From positions 3,062,501 through 3,126,500 of the forward strand of contig NZ_SLYP02000001.1 in assembly GCF_004341505.2 (NCBI RefSeq): DNA of 64,000 bases, read 5' to 3'. The notes under the pieces were generated by a model. That model was not told the DNA's origin, ran no database searches, and saw only the letters and a program-made list of their open reading frames with translations. Every line of letters begins with the position of its first letter. Position 1 is the stretch's first letter. This stretch comes from Sphingomonas sp. JUb134 (GTDB taxonomy: Bacteria; Pseudomonadota; Alphaproteobacteria; Sphingomonadales; Sphingomonadaceae). Position numbers and translations under genes: made by a program. Below, piece after piece: positions 34,174 through 42,873 of this stretch.

Positions 34174-34884
34174 TCAGGCGGCGGCCGCCTCTTCCCCGAC
34201 CCCTTCGATCAGCACCAGCACGTCGTCGATCAGCTTGGCCATGGCCAGCTGCGCCCGGTCCGCATCCCCCGCGACGATCGCCTCGTAGACGGCGGCATGG
34301 TCCGCAATGCTGGCGGAACGGCCCGCGATCCGGTTGGTGAAGCGGATCGACGTCCGCAGCGCCGTCGCCACCACGTCCCGGAACTGGATGTAGAAGGGAT
34401 TCTCGGAAGCCCGCAGCACCGCCACGTGGAAGGCGATGTCGGCGTCCAGCGTCTCGTCGCGTCCCTGTTCGGCAGCGCGCATCCGCTCGAGCCCCGCGAG
34501 GATCGCGGCATGCTGTTCCGGCCCCGCACGCCGGGCCGCAAGCGCCGCCGCTGCCGGCTCGACCGCGACGCGCAGTTCGTTGAAGTGGCGCAGGAGGTTG
34601 ATCGAGAGCTTGCGCTCCAGCAGCCAGCGCAGCACGTCCGTGTCGAACAGGTTCCAGGATTCCTGCGGCAGCACGAACGTGCCCTGCTTGGGGCGGGCGC
34701 CCAGCAGCCCCTTGGCCGCCAGCATCTTCACCGCCTCACGTGTCACCGAGCGGCTGACGCCATGCTCCCTGACGATATCCGCTTCATTCGGAAACGGCCG
34801 GTCGTTGTAGTAGCCGACGACGATCGCCCGTCCCAGCACCTCCTGAAGACCATAGGTAAGATTACGCCCTAACTCCTGCTGCAC
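34174..34884 (-). CDS. FadR-type GntR-family transcriptional regulator
   Basis: This is a 236-residue protein. The N-terminal winged helix reads PFPNEADIVREHGVSRSVTREAVKMLAAKGLLGARPKQG. The C-terminal FCD domain includes FNELRVAVEPAAAALAARRA, DIAFHVAVLRASENPF and DHAAVYEAIVAGDADRA, with the Asp/His metal ligands. A GTG at 34884 starts the protein. It is divergent from an aldose epimerase/glycoside hydrolase pair, and a perfect palindrome lies between them, so it probably controls that pair in response to a sugar or sugar acid. Confidence 0.88.
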   Translation of the reverse strand: MQQELGRNLTYGLQEVLGRAIVVGYYNDRPFPNEADIVREHGVSRSVTREAVKMLAAKGLLGARPKQGTFVLPQESWNLFDTDVLRWLLERKLSINLLRHFNELRVAVEPAAAALAARRAGPEQHAAILAGLERMRAAEQGRDETLDADIAFHVAVLRASENPFYIQFRDVVATALRTSIRFTNRIAGRSASIADHAAVYEAIVAGDADRAQLAMAKLIDDVLVLIEGVGEEAAAA

Positions 34885-34960
34885 GTCGGCACACCCCTCC
34901 GGTGTTTGCAGGCGTTTTCCGCCCGCTTGCTTGTTGCGTACGCCTGCCCCTCGAACCCTT

Positions 34961-34987
34961 CAAGCCAATTATCGTACAATTGGCTTG
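34961..34987. promoter_or_regulatory. Candidate operator for the FadR-type regulator
   Basis: CAAGCCAATT (34961-34970) and AATTGGCTTG (34978-34987) form a perfect inverted repeat around ATCGTAC. The core contains GTAC flanked by A/T, close to the GT-N-AC half-site pattern of FadR-subfamily operators. It lies between the divergent regulator gene and the epimerase gene, about 75 bp from each start. Confidence 0.65.
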
Positions 34988-35060
34988 CAGTGCCTCCCTC
35001 AGGCGCTACACATGCGGGGATGCCATTCGGAGAAGGTGGCCGCAAGATGAGGAGAGAGCG

Positions 35061-36221
35061 ATGCGCCATGCGTGGATGTTGCTTGCGGCGGTGGCCGTGG
35101 CAGGCTTGACGGCCCATACAGCCCAGGCGGGCGAGGCAAAGCGCTCGACCTTCGGCCGGACAAGCGACGGCAAGCCGGTCCCGGCGGTCACGCTCACCAA
35201 CAGCCACGGCGTCTCGGCGACGGTGATTGCCTGGGGCGCCAGCCTTCAGTCGCTCAAGATGCCGGACCGCGACGGCCGCATCGACGACGTCACGCTCGGC
35301 TATCCGGACATGGCCGGGTATCTCAAGCAGCCCGAGTTCTTCGGCGCCACGGTCGGCCGCGTCGCCAACCGCATCGCGCAGGGCCGCTTCACGCTCGATG
35401 GGAAGACCTATCAGACGCCGGTCAACGACGGCCCGAATGCATTGCACGGCGGCACGCGCGGGTTCGACAAGGTCGTGTGGGACGTGGTCTCGGTGAAGTC
35501 GGGCACGACGCCTTCGGTCACGCTGCGCTACGTCAGCCGCGACGGCGACCAGGGCTATCCCGGCACCCTCACCGTCGATGCGACCTATTCGCTCGACGAC
35601 ACCAACGCCCTCACCATCGACTATCGCGCCACCACCGATCGGCCGACCGTCGTGAACCTCTCCAACCACGCCTATTGGAATCTCTCGGGCGAGGGTTCGA
35701 GCGCGGGGGCGATGAACCACATCCTGGAGATCCCTGCCCAGCGCTTCACGCCGGTGGACGAGACGCTGATCCCGACCGGCGAGCTGCGCCCGGTCGCAGG
35801 CACCGTGTTCGACTTCCGCACGCCGCACCAGATCGGCGAGCGGGTGCGCGACGCCCGCGACATCCAGATGGTCTACGGCCGCGGCTACGACCATAATTGG
35901 GTGATCGGCGACCGCGTCACCCCGGACCAGCACCTGATGGCGCGCGTCCACGATCCTCTGTCGGGTCGCGGGTTCGAACTCTGGTCCAACCAGCCGGGCC
36001 TGCAATTCTATTCCGGCAACTTCATCAACGGCACCGTCACGGGCAAGGCGCAGCGCATCTACCGCGGCGGCGACGCGCTCGTGCTGGAGCCGCAGCTGTT
36101 TCCGGACACGGTGAACCAGCCTGCGTTCGGGTCCGCACGGCTCGACCCGGGCCAAACCTATCGCAACACCATGACCTATCGCTTCTCCACGGGGCAGGTC
36201 ACCCCGCCCCAGCAGCGCTAA
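35061..36221 (+). CDS. Aldose 1-epimerase (mutarotase), secreted
   Basis: This is a 386-residue protein. Signal peptide: WMLLAAVAVAGLTAHTAQA. Galactose-mutarotase motifs: GATVGRVANRIAQGRF, NALHGGTRGFDKVVW with the substrate His, LSNHAYWNLSG with the catalytic His, and QLFPDTVNQPAF with the catalytic Glu region upstream. It interconverts the alpha and beta forms of sugars. The ATG at 35061 follows AGGAGAG. The glycoside hydrolase gene starts 18 bp after its stop, so the two form an operon divergent from the FadR-type regulator. Confidence 0.9.
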   Translation: MRHAWMLLAAVAVAGLTAHTAQAGEAKRSTFGRTSDGKPVPAVTLTNSHGVSATVIAWGASLQSLKMPDRDGRIDDVTLGYPDMAGYLKQPEFFGATVGRVANRIAQGRFTLDGKTYQTPVNDGPNALHGGTRGFDKVVWDVVSVKSGTTPSVTLRYVSRDGDQGYPGTLTVDATYSLDDTNALTIDYRATTDRPTVVNLSNHAYWNLSGEGSSAGAMNHILEIPAQRFTPVDETLIPTGELRPVAGTVFDFRTPHQIGERVRDARDIQMVYGRGYDHNWVIGDRVTPDQHLMARVHDPLSGRGFELWSNQPGLQFYSGNFINGTVTGKAQRIYRGGDALVLEPQLFPDTVNQPAFGSARLDPGQTYRNTMTYRFSTGQVTPPQQR

Positions 36222-36239
36222 TCCTCAGGAGCCCCGAAC

Positions 36240-37379
36240 ATGACTCGTTTCCTGCTGCTCGCCGGCGCCGCCTTTGCCACGATCACCGCTTCGCTACCGG
36301 CCGACGCACGCGACCTCTGGACCCCGACCCAGGCCAAGAGCTGGTACGGCAAGCAGCCGTGGATGGTGGGCGCCAACTACACCAACCGCGGCGCGATCAA
36401 CCAGTTCGAGATGTGGCAGCCAGAGACCTTCAACCCGCAGCAGATCGACCAGGAACTCGGCTGGGCCCAGGACATGGGCATGAACGTCATGCGCGTCTAC
36501 CTCCACAACATGCTGTGGGAGAATGACGCGGCGGGCCTCAAGCAGCGGATGGACCAGTTCCTGCAGATCGCGGACAAGCACAAGATCCGCGTCCTGTTCG
36601 TGCTGTTCGACAGCTGCTGGGATCCCAACCCGGTGGCAGGGCCGCAGCGCCCGCCGATCCCCGGCGTCCACAACTCCGGCTGGATGCAGGCGCCGGGCGC
36701 CGCGCGGCTCGCGGACGCCAGCCAGTACGACAAGCTTGAAGGCTATGTGAAGGATGTCGTCGGCACCTTCGCAAACGACAAGCGCGTGCTCGGCTGGGAC
36801 GTGTGGAACGAGCCCAACAACGAAGGCGGCGGCGGCGGCTCCTACAAGCCTACCCCGAACAAGACCGCGCTGGTCGCGGGGCTGCTGGGCCGCGTGTTCG
36901 ACTGGGCGCGCAGCGTCGACCCCACCCAGCCGCTCACCAGCGGCGTCTGGATCGGCGAACATTGGGACAAGGCCGAGACGCTGGACGCGGTCGAGCGCAT
37001 CCAGCTCAGCCAGTCCGACATCAACAGCTTCCACGACTATAACTGGCCGGAACAGTGGGAAACCCGCGCAAAGCAGGTGTTGAGCTATGGCCGCCCCGTC
37101 TTCTGCACCGAATATATGGCGCGCGGGAACGGATCGACGTTCGACGGGTCGCTGCCGCTCGGCAAGAAGTACGACATCGCGATGTTCAACTGGGGCTTCG
37201 TCGACGGCAAGACCCAGACCCGCATGCCGTGGGACAGCTGGAAGAAGCCCTACACCTATGAGGAGCCGACCGTCTGGTTCCACGAGGTGCTGCGCGCGGA
37301 CGGCACTCCGTATCGCAAGGCGGAGGTCGACCTGATCAAGCGCCTCACCACCGAAGCGAACGGCACCCGCCGCCGCTGA
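36240..37379 (+). CDS. Secreted glycoside hydrolase, clan GH-A (GH5-like)
   Basis: This 379-residue enzyme starts with a signal peptide (FLLLAGAAFATITASLPADA). Clan A catalytic residues are visible: acid/base Glu191 in VWNEPNNEG and nucleophile Glu291 in VFCTEYMARG. NVMRVYLHNMLWEND and INSFHDYNWPEQWETRA are further substrate-pocket segments. Related proteins are annotated as cellulase, mannanase or xylanase; the exact substrate is not shown. Pairing with a mutarotase suggests release of sugars outside the cytoplasm. A strong terminator follows. Confidence 0.85.
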   Translation: MTRFLLLAGAAFATITASLPADARDLWTPTQAKSWYGKQPWMVGANYTNRGAINQFEMWQPETFNPQQIDQELGWAQDMGMNVMRVYLHNMLWENDAAGLKQRMDQFLQIADKHKIRVLFVLFDSCWDPNPVAGPQRPPIPGVHNSGWMQAPGAARLADASQYDKLEGYVKDVVGTFANDKRVLGWDVWNEPNNEGGGGGSYKPTPNKTALVAGLLGRVFDWARSVDPTQPLTSGVWIGEHWDKAETLDAVERIQLSQSDINSFHDYNWPEQWETRAKQVLSYGRPVFCTEYMARGNGSTFDGSLPLGKKYDIAMFNWGFVDGKTQTRMPWDSWKKPYTYEEPTVWFHEVLRADGTPYRKAEVDLIKRLTTEANGTRRR

Positions 37380-37388
37380 CTCTCGAAG

Positions 37389-37420
37389 GGCCGGGTCCGC
37401 ACACGCGGCCCGGCCTTTTC
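37389..37420 (+). terminator. Rho-independent terminator after the glycoside hydrolase gene
   Basis: GGCCGGGTCCGC and GCGGCCCGGCC form a stem of about 11 bp with one bulge and an ACAC loop, followed by TTTTCGTT. It begins about ten bases after the stop codon. Confidence 0.8.
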
Positions 37421-37552
37421 GTTATTCCTCTCGCCCGGCCTCCATTCCTGCACCGCATCGGGACTCCCCGCCTGATTGACCGCAGAACATGGTTTACACC
37501 AGCTTCGTCTTGTTTGACCCTCTCGCCAATGTCCGTCGTGTGGGAGAGCCCG

Positions 37553-38254
37553 ATGCGCCGACTGCCGTCCTTCGCCGCTGCCCTTTCGCTGCTCGCGCTC
37601 GCAGGCTGTGACCGGACCGATCCCGGCGCCGACAACGTCGCTGCGCTGGACGCGGAACTGACTGGGGACGACCAGGCGGCCGCCGCACTCGGCAATCGCA
37701 TCCTCGTGGATCCCAGGCGGCTCTCTGGCACGAACCAGGGAAGCGCAAAGGCGGGGGCCGGGCCCCGCCCCGGTACGTCGGCGAACCCCGCCACGGAGCG
37801 GTTGCTGGCAGCGCCCCCAGCCAAGCGTGCCGGCTCCTGCCCCGAGTGCGACGCCGCGCGCCGCGCCGTCACCCTCGCTGCATCGTCCCGGCGCGAGAGG
37901 ACGGCGCCGGTCGAGTGCACGCGCAGCCTCACCTACGCGACCGACTGGGCAAAGCGGCTGCCGCCCGACCTGCCGCTCCACCCGCAAGCGACGCTCACCG
38001 AGGCAGCGGGCAGCCAGGTGTCCGGCTGCCAGTTCCGCGTGGTCAGCTTCACGGTCGAGGCGCCGCTCGGGCAGCTCGTCGACTGGTACTACACCCGCGC
38101 CACCCGCGCCGGCTATGCGAGCGGCCACCAGCTCGACGGCAACGAGCATGTGCTCGCCGGCAGCCGCGGGCGCGACGGCGGCGTCTATGTGCTGTTCCTC
38201 GCCCCCGACGGCCCCCGCACCAACATCGACATGGTGCTGAACAAGGGCGTTTGA
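37553..38254 (+). CDS. Hypothetical lipoprotein
   Basis: The 233-residue protein starts with a lipobox signal (FAAALSLLALAGCDR, Cys near 18). A disordered region rich in Ala, Gly and Pro leads to a C-terminal domain of about 110 residues (CTRSLTYATDWAKRLPPD, SFTVEAPLGQLVDWYYTRA, GVYVLFLAPDGPRTNIDM) with several cysteines that could form disulfides. The family is not recognised. In-frame earlier starts exist, but only this ATG places the signal at the terminus. It is followed by crcB after 60 bp. Confidence 0.65.
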   Translation: MRRLPSFAAALSLLALAGCDRTDPGADNVAALDAELTGDDQAAAALGNRILVDPRRLSGTNQGSAKAGAGPRPGTSANPATERLLAAPPAKRAGSCPECDAARRAVTLAASSRRERTAPVECTRSLTYATDWAKRLPPDLPLHPQATLTEAAGSQVSGCQFRVVSFTVEAPLGQLVDWYYTRATRAGYASGHQLDGNEHVLAGSRGRDGGVYVLFLAPDGPRTNIDMVLNKGV

Positions 38255-38314
38255 AGCGTTCCCAGCACCACGCGCCTGTTCAGCCGCGCGCCGATGCGCT
38301 AGGCGCAGCCGATC

Positions 38315-38692
38315 ATGGGCAATCTTTTAATCGTCATGCTCGGCGGCGCAGTCGGCGCCGGGCTGCGCCATCTGTTCGGGCGCGCCGCGCTCGTCCTCTT
38401 CGGCCCCGGCTGGCCGTGGGGGACGCTCGGCGTCAACCTGATCGGCGGTTTCGCCATGGGCCTGCTGGTCGCGGTGCTCGCGCGCGGCGCGCTGGGCGGT
38501 GAGACCGGGCGGCTTCTGCTCGGCGTCGGCGTGCTCGGCGGCTTCACCACCTTTTCGGCCTTTTCGCTCGATGCGGCGCTGATGATCGAGCGCGGCGAAC
38601 TCGCCTCGGCGCTCGCCTATGTCGCCGCCTCGGTCGCCGGCGCGATCCTCGCGCTGTTCGCCGGCCTCTCGCTTGGAAGGATCGCCGCATGA
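38315..38692 (+). CDS. crcB: Fluoride exporter CrcB/Fluc
   Basis: This is a 125-residue protein with four hydrophobic helices. Family motifs are GGAVGAGLRHL, WGTLGVNLIGGFAMG with the pore Asn, and GGFTTFSAFSLDA with the Phe-box and sodium-site residues. It forms a dimeric fluoride channel in the inner membrane. It heads an operon with rluC, a phosphatase gene, a small membrane gene and ATP12, all joined by four-base overlaps. No fluoride riboswitch is seen in the 60-bp leader. Confidence 0.92.
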   Translation: MGNLLIVMLGGAVGAGLRHLFGRAALVLFGPGWPWGTLGVNLIGGFAMGLLVAVLARGALGGETGRLLLGVGVLGGFTTFSAFSLDAALMIERGELASALAYVAASVAGAILALFAGLSLGRIAA

Positions 38693-39780
38693 GCGACACG
38701 CCCAACGCCGTCCGCCAGTTCACCGTCGGTGCCGACGACGACGGCGTCCGCCTCGATCGCTGGTTCAAGCGGCACCTGCCCGACGTCAGCTTCAACACCG
38801 TGTCGCGCTGGGCGCGGACCGGCCAGCTGCGCGTCGACGGCGCCCGCGCGACGCCCGGCGACCGGGTGGCCGAGGGCCAGCAGATCCGCGTCCCCCCGCC
38901 CGAGCCGGAAAAGGCCCCGCGTTCAAAGGCCCAGCGCCCGCCGCTCGCGCCGGAGCAGGTCGAACTCGCCCAGTCGATGGTCATCCACCGCGACGCGCAG
39001 GCGATCGTGCTCAACAAGCCGCCCGGCCTCGCGACGCAAGGCGGCACCAAGACGCACGACCATGTCGACGGATTGCTCGACGCGCTTCAGTTCGACGCGG
39101 AAGGCCGGCCCAAGCTCGTCCACCGCCTCGACAAGGACACGTCGGGCGCGCTGCTGCTTGCCCGCACGTCGCGTGCCGCCGCCTTCTTCTCGAAGCATTT
39201 CTCCGGCCGCTCGGCGCGCAAGACCTATTGGGCGCTGGTGATCGGCGTGCCCGACATCGACGACGGCATGATCGACCTGCCGCTTGCCAAGCAGCCCGGC
39301 AGCGGCGGCGAGAAGATGCACGTGGACGAGGAAGCGGGCCAGCCCGCCCGCTCGCGCTACCGCGTGATCGAGCGCGTCGGCAATCGCGCCGCCTGGGTGG
39401 AGCTGCAGCCCTATACCGGCCGTACCCACCAGCTGCGCGTCCACATGAGCGCGATCGGCCACCCGATCGTCGGCGACGGCAAGTACGGCGGCGCAGCGGC
39501 GTTCCTGACCGGGGGCGTCAGCCGCAAGATGCACCTCCACGCCCGCCGCATCCGCATCGATCATCCCGATGGCGGCAAGATCGACGTGACGGCCGAACTG
39601 CCGCAGCACTTCGCCGAGAGCATCGAGCTGCTGGGCTTCGACATGGCGCTCGGCAATGCGCTGGCGGAGGAAACGCCCCCGCCCCCCAGCCGCGCGGTGG
39701 AAAAGGCCAAGGCCAAGGCGCATGCCAAGACCGTCCGCAAGGAGCGCCGCGGCGAGCGTCGCAGCCGGGGACGCGGATGA
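38689..39780 (+). CDS. rluC: RluA-family 23S rRNA pseudouridine synthase
   Basis: This 363-residue enzyme has an N-terminal S4 RNA-binding domain (VRLDRWFKRHLPDVSFNTVSRWARTGQLRVDG) and a catalytic domain with VHRLDKDTSGALLLA, where Asp is the nucleophile, and YTGRTHQLRVHMSAIGHPIVGD. The C-terminal tail is rich in lysine and arginine. It isomerises uridine in 23S rRNA; RluC-like is the best guess among RluA relatives. The ATG overlaps the crcB stop. Confidence 0.9.
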   Translation: MSDTPNAVRQFTVGADDDGVRLDRWFKRHLPDVSFNTVSRWARTGQLRVDGARATPGDRVAEGQQIRVPPPEPEKAPRSKAQRPPLAPEQVELAQSMVIHRDAQAIVLNKPPGLATQGGTKTHDHVDGLLDALQFDAEGRPKLVHRLDKDTSGALLLARTSRAAAFFSKHFSGRSARKTYWALVIGVPDIDDGMIDLPLAKQPGSGGEKMHVDEEAGQPARSRYRVIERVGNRAAWVELQPYTGRTHQLRVHMSAIGHPIVGDGKYGGAAAFLTGGVSRKMHLHARRIRIDHPDGGKIDVTAELPQHFAESIELLGFDMALGNALAEETPPPPSRAVEKAKAKAHAKTVRKERRGERRSRGRG

Positions 39781-40463
39781 CGCGACTCGCGGTATTCGAC
39801 TGCGACGGCACGCTGGTCGACAGCCAGGCGAACATCTGCCGCGCGATGGAGCTGGCCTTCGGTTCCGCGCAGCTGCCGCTGCCGGACCGCGCCGCGATCC
39901 GCCGCATCGTCGGCCTGAGCCTGGTCGAGGCCGTCGCCCGACTCGCCCCAGACGTGGAACCGGCGCTGCACGCGTCCGTCGCGGAGGACTATAAGCGCCA
40001 TTTCCGCGCGATGCGGACCGACGGCGGCCTCGCCGACGAGCCGCTGTTCGACGGCGTCCGTGTGGCGATCGAACGGCTCCTCGCAGACGGCTGGCTGCTG
40101 GGCGTCGCCACCGGAAAGTCCGATCGCGGGCTCGCACTGATCCTCGAGCATCATGGCTTTTCCGACCATTTCGTCACGCTCCAGACGGCCGACCGCCACC
40201 CGTCCAAGCCGCATCCTTCCATGCTGGAGCTGGCGATGACGGAGGCGGGTGCCGATCCGGAGAACACCGTGATGATCGGCGACACCAGCTTCGACATCGC
40301 CATGGCCGCCGCCGCCGGGGTGCACCCGATCGGCGTCGCCTGGGGCTATCACACGGTCGCCGAGCTCACCGCCGCCGGCGCGCGCCACGTCCTCGACCAT
40401 GCCTCGGCACTTCCGGCGCTGGCCGACACGCTGTGCCCCCTGCCCGTCGCGATGCGCGCATGA
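39777..40463 (+). CDS. HAD-superfamily phosphatase (Gph-like)
   Basis: This is a 228-residue HAD hydrolase. Motif I is VFDCDGTLVDS (nucleophile Asp8, Asp10), motif II is in GVATGKSDRG, motif III is KPHPSML and motif IV is MIGDTSFDIAMA. A helical cap separates motifs I and II. It resembles phosphoglycolate phosphatase and related enzymes; the substrate is not determined. It is coupled to rluC by ATGA overlap. Confidence 0.85.
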   Translation: MTRLAVFDCDGTLVDSQANICRAMELAFGSAQLPLPDRAAIRRIVGLSLVEAVARLAPDVEPALHASVAEDYKRHFRAMRTDGGLADEPLFDGVRVAIERLLADGWLLGVATGKSDRGLALILEHHGFSDHFVTLQTADRHPSKPHPSMLELAMTEAGADPENTVMIGDTSFDIAMAAAAGVHPIGVAWGYHTVAELTAAGARHVLDHASALPALADTLCPLPVAMRA

Positions 40464-40675
40464 GCGCCGATCCCGCCCGCAATCGCTGGCTGGTGCTCGT
40501 GCTGGTCCGCATCGTCGCCTCGGCCGGCGCGGTGCTGGGGCTCATGCTGCTGACGCGCGCGGCCGAATGGCCGCCCAAGCTGCTGGGTGTCGCGATCGTG
40601 CTGTGCGCGCTGTACGTGATGGCGGTGGTGCCCCGCGCCCTGGCACACCGCTGGAGGACCCCGCCCAAGCCATGA
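40460..40675 (+). CDS. Small two-helix membrane protein
   Basis: This 71-residue protein has two hydrophobic helices (WLVLVLVRIVASAGAVLGLML and LLGVAIVLCALYVMAVV) and a basic tail. It overlaps both neighbours by four bases in an ATGA pattern, so it is a translated operon member between the phosphatase and ATP12 genes. No family was recognised and no function can be assigned. Confidence 0.75.
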   Translation: MSADPARNRWLVLVLVRIVASAGAVLGLMLLTRAAEWPPKLLGVAIVLCALYVMAVVPRALAHRWRTPPKP

Positions 40676-41364
40676 AGCGCTTCTGGAAAACCGTCACGAT
40701 CGAGCCCACCGACGCCGGCCTCGGCATTGCCCTCGACGGGCGCCCCGTCCGCACGCCCGGTCGCGTCCCGCTGGCGCTCCCGACGCCCGCGCTTGCTCAG
40801 GCGGTGGCGGACGAATGGAGCGCGGTCGCGGACCGGCTCGATCCGCGCGCGATGCCGCTCACCGGCCTCGCCAACGCCGCGATCGACCGGATCGCCCCCG
40901 ATCCCGCCGCTTTCGCGGCCGGCCTGGCCGCCTATGGCGAGAGCGACCTGCTCTGCTACCGCGCCGAGGATCCCGAGCCGCTGGTCGCGCGCCAGCAAGC
41001 CGCCTGGGACCCCGTGCTCGCCTGGGCCCGCCAGCGCTACGACGTGACCTTCGCGATCACCGCCGGCGTGATGCACGTCGTCCAGCCCCCCGCCACCGTC
41101 GCGCGACTCGCCGAGGCTACGGCCGCTCGCGACGCCTTCGCGCTCGCCGGCCTCTCGCCGATCGTCACCGTCACCGGCTCGCTGGTGCTGGCACTTGCGC
41201 TCTCCGAACGCGCCTTCGATGCCGAGACGGTGTGGAACGCCGCCCATGTCGACGAGGACTGGCAGGTCGAACGCTGGGGCGAGGATCCGCTCGCGACCGA
41301 AGCGCGCCTGATCCGCCGCCGCGACTATGACGCCGCCGTTCAGTTCCTGGACGCGCTTCGGTAG
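40672..41364 (+). CDS. ATP12-family F1-ATPase assembly chaperone
   Basis: This 230-residue protein matches ATP12: FWKTVTIEPTDAGLGIALDGRPVRTP at the start, LPTPALAQAVADEWSAV, AYGESDLLCYRAEDPEPLVARQ and TGSLVLALAL. ATP12 binds the F1 alpha subunit during assembly of ATP synthase and is found in mitochondria and alphaproteobacteria. It ends the crcB-rluC operon. A two-hairpin repeat lies just after the stop. Confidence 0.9.
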   Translation: MKRFWKTVTIEPTDAGLGIALDGRPVRTPGRVPLALPTPALAQAVADEWSAVADRLDPRAMPLTGLANAAIDRIAPDPAAFAAGLAAYGESDLLCYRAEDPEPLVARQQAAWDPVLAWARQRYDVTFAITAGVMHVVQPPATVARLAEATAARDAFALAGLSPIVTVTGSLVLALALSERAFDAETVWNAAHVDEDWQVERWGEDPLATEARLIRRRDYDAAVQFLDALR

Positions 41365-41380
41365 GACCACCGCCCCGCCG

Positions 41381-41467
41381 TATCCCCGCGCAGGCGGGGA
41401 TCCGGGGTGCATCAGAACAACGGTCGGCAGCTCCCGGAACCCTGAGCTCCCGCATGCGCGGGAGCAC
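41381..41467 (+). repeat. Two-hairpin REP-like element, copy B
   Basis: Hairpin 1 has ATCCCCGC (41382-41389) and GCGGGGAT (41394-41401). Hairpin 2 has GCTCCCGC (41446-41453) and GCGGGAGC (41458-41465). The linker contains CAGAACAACGG. Same architecture as the copies at 18498 and 49869. It sits between the convergent ATP12 and MFS genes. Confidence 0.8.
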
Positions 41468-41477
41468 GGAAGGCCCC

Positions 41478-42791
41478 TCAATCCTCCTGGATCAGGCTCC
41501 GGTGGCGCGTGTCCCGCATGCGCAGGTACACGATCAGCGACACCCCGATCATCGCCGTCACATACCAGTAGAAGCCGCGCTCCCACCCGGCATCCTTGAA
41601 GCTCAGCGCGACATATTCCGCCGTCCCGCCGAACAGCGTGTTGGCGAGCGCATAGGGCAGCGCCACGCCCAGCGCGCGGATGTGCGAGGGAAACAGCTCC
41701 GCCTTCACCACCGCGTTGATCGAGGTGTAGCCGGTGACGATGATCAGCGCCGCCATCACCAGCAGCCCCGCAGTGAACACGTCCTTGGTCTGCTCCAGCG
41801 CGCTGAAAATCGGGTAGGTGAACAACACACCCGCCACGCCGAACGCGACCATCAGCGGCTTGCGCCCGATCCGGTCCGAAAGCGCGCCGGCGATCGGCTG
41901 CAGGCACATGAACACGAACAATGTGACGCCGTTGATCTGGCTCGCCGCCTCCTTCGAGAAGCCGGACGTGTTCACCAGGAACTTCTGCATGTAGATCGAA
42001 TAGGCGTAGAAGGCGAGCGTACCGCCGGCGGTCAGCAGCATCACCAGCGCCGTCTCACGCGGGTGATGGCGCACCAGCTGGAGGAAGCCGGACTTGGGCG
42101 CGCCGGTCGCCTTGGCGTTCTTGTAGCTCTCCGTCTCGGCCAGGCCCCGGCGCAGGCGGAACACCACCAGCGCCAGCATCGCCCCGATCACGAACGGGAT
42201 GCGCCATCCCCATTGCTCCAGGTCGCGCGTATCCATCACCGCCTGGAGGACCAGCAGCACCAGGATCGCGAGCAGCTGGCCCGAGATCAGCGTGACATAT
42301 TGGAAGCTGGAGAAGAACCCGCGCCGGTCCTGCCCGGCCATTTCCGAGAGATAGGTGGCGCTCGCGCCATATTCGCCGCCCACCGACAGGCCCTGCATCA
42401 GCCGGGCCAGCACCAGCAGCGCCGGCGCCGCGATCCCGATCGTCTCATATCCGGGCGTGCAGGCGATGATGAGGGAGCCCAGGCACATCAGCGTGACCGA
42501 CAGTGTCAGCCCCGCCTTGCGCCCCTGCCGGTCGGCATAGATGCCCATCACCCAGGCGCCGATCGGCCGCATCACGAAGCCGACCGCGAACACCGCCGCC
42601 GCGCTCAGCAGCTGCGCCGTCTGGTCCTCGCTCGGGAAGAAGTGCGGCGCGAAATAGAGGGTGAAGGCCGAATAGACGTACCAGTCGAACCACTCGACCA
42701 TGTTGCCGGTCGATCCGCCGATGATCGACTTGAGGCGCGATCCGACACCGGAGCCGGCGGAGGCCGGCGCAGGCGAGCTTGCGGAGGACAT
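41478..42791 (-). CDS. MFS transporter, metabolite:H+ symporter type
   Basis: This is a 437-residue protein with 12 hydrophobic segments. The N-terminus STGNMVEWFDWYVYSAFTLYFAPHFF and the loops GWRIPFVIGAMLALV and GGEYGASATYLSEMA are those of the MHS family, which includes alpha-ketoglutarate permease KgtP and the proline/betaine transporter ProP. It imports a carboxylate or osmolyte with protons; the exact solute is not shown. The ATG at 42791 is the start; upstream in-frame codons lack family similarity. Confidence 0.87.
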   Translation of the reverse strand: MSSASSPAPASAGSGVGSRLKSIIGGSTGNMVEWFDWYVYSAFTLYFAPHFFPSEDQTAQLLSAAAVFAVGFVMRPIGAWVMGIYADRQGRKAGLTLSVTLMCLGSLIIACTPGYETIGIAAPALLVLARLMQGLSVGGEYGASATYLSEMAGQDRRGFFSSFQYVTLISGQLLAILVLLVLQAVMDTRDLEQWGWRIPFVIGAMLALVVFRLRRGLAETESYKNAKATGAPKSGFLQLVRHHPRETALVMLLTAGGTLAFYAYSIYMQKFLVNTSGFSKEAASQINGVTLFVFMCLQPIAGALSDRIGRKPLMVAFGVAGVLFTYPIFSALEQTKDVFTAGLLVMAALIIVTGYTSINAVVKAELFPSHIRALGVALPYALANTLFGGTAEYVALSFKDAGWERGFYWYVTAMIGVSLIVYLRMRDTRHRSLIQED

Positions 42792-42873
42792 AGGCTGTGG
42801 CTTCCGTGGTCTGATGGCAGGCATCGTCCGCGAGGACGCCACCAGAACGCCGGCACCGAAGCGGACGTTCCGC

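Noticed and set aside
38255..38314. Fluoride riboswitch upstream of crcB
   Set aside because: The 60-bp leader shows no crcB-motif pseudoknot elements that I could recognise, and crcB directly follows another gene.
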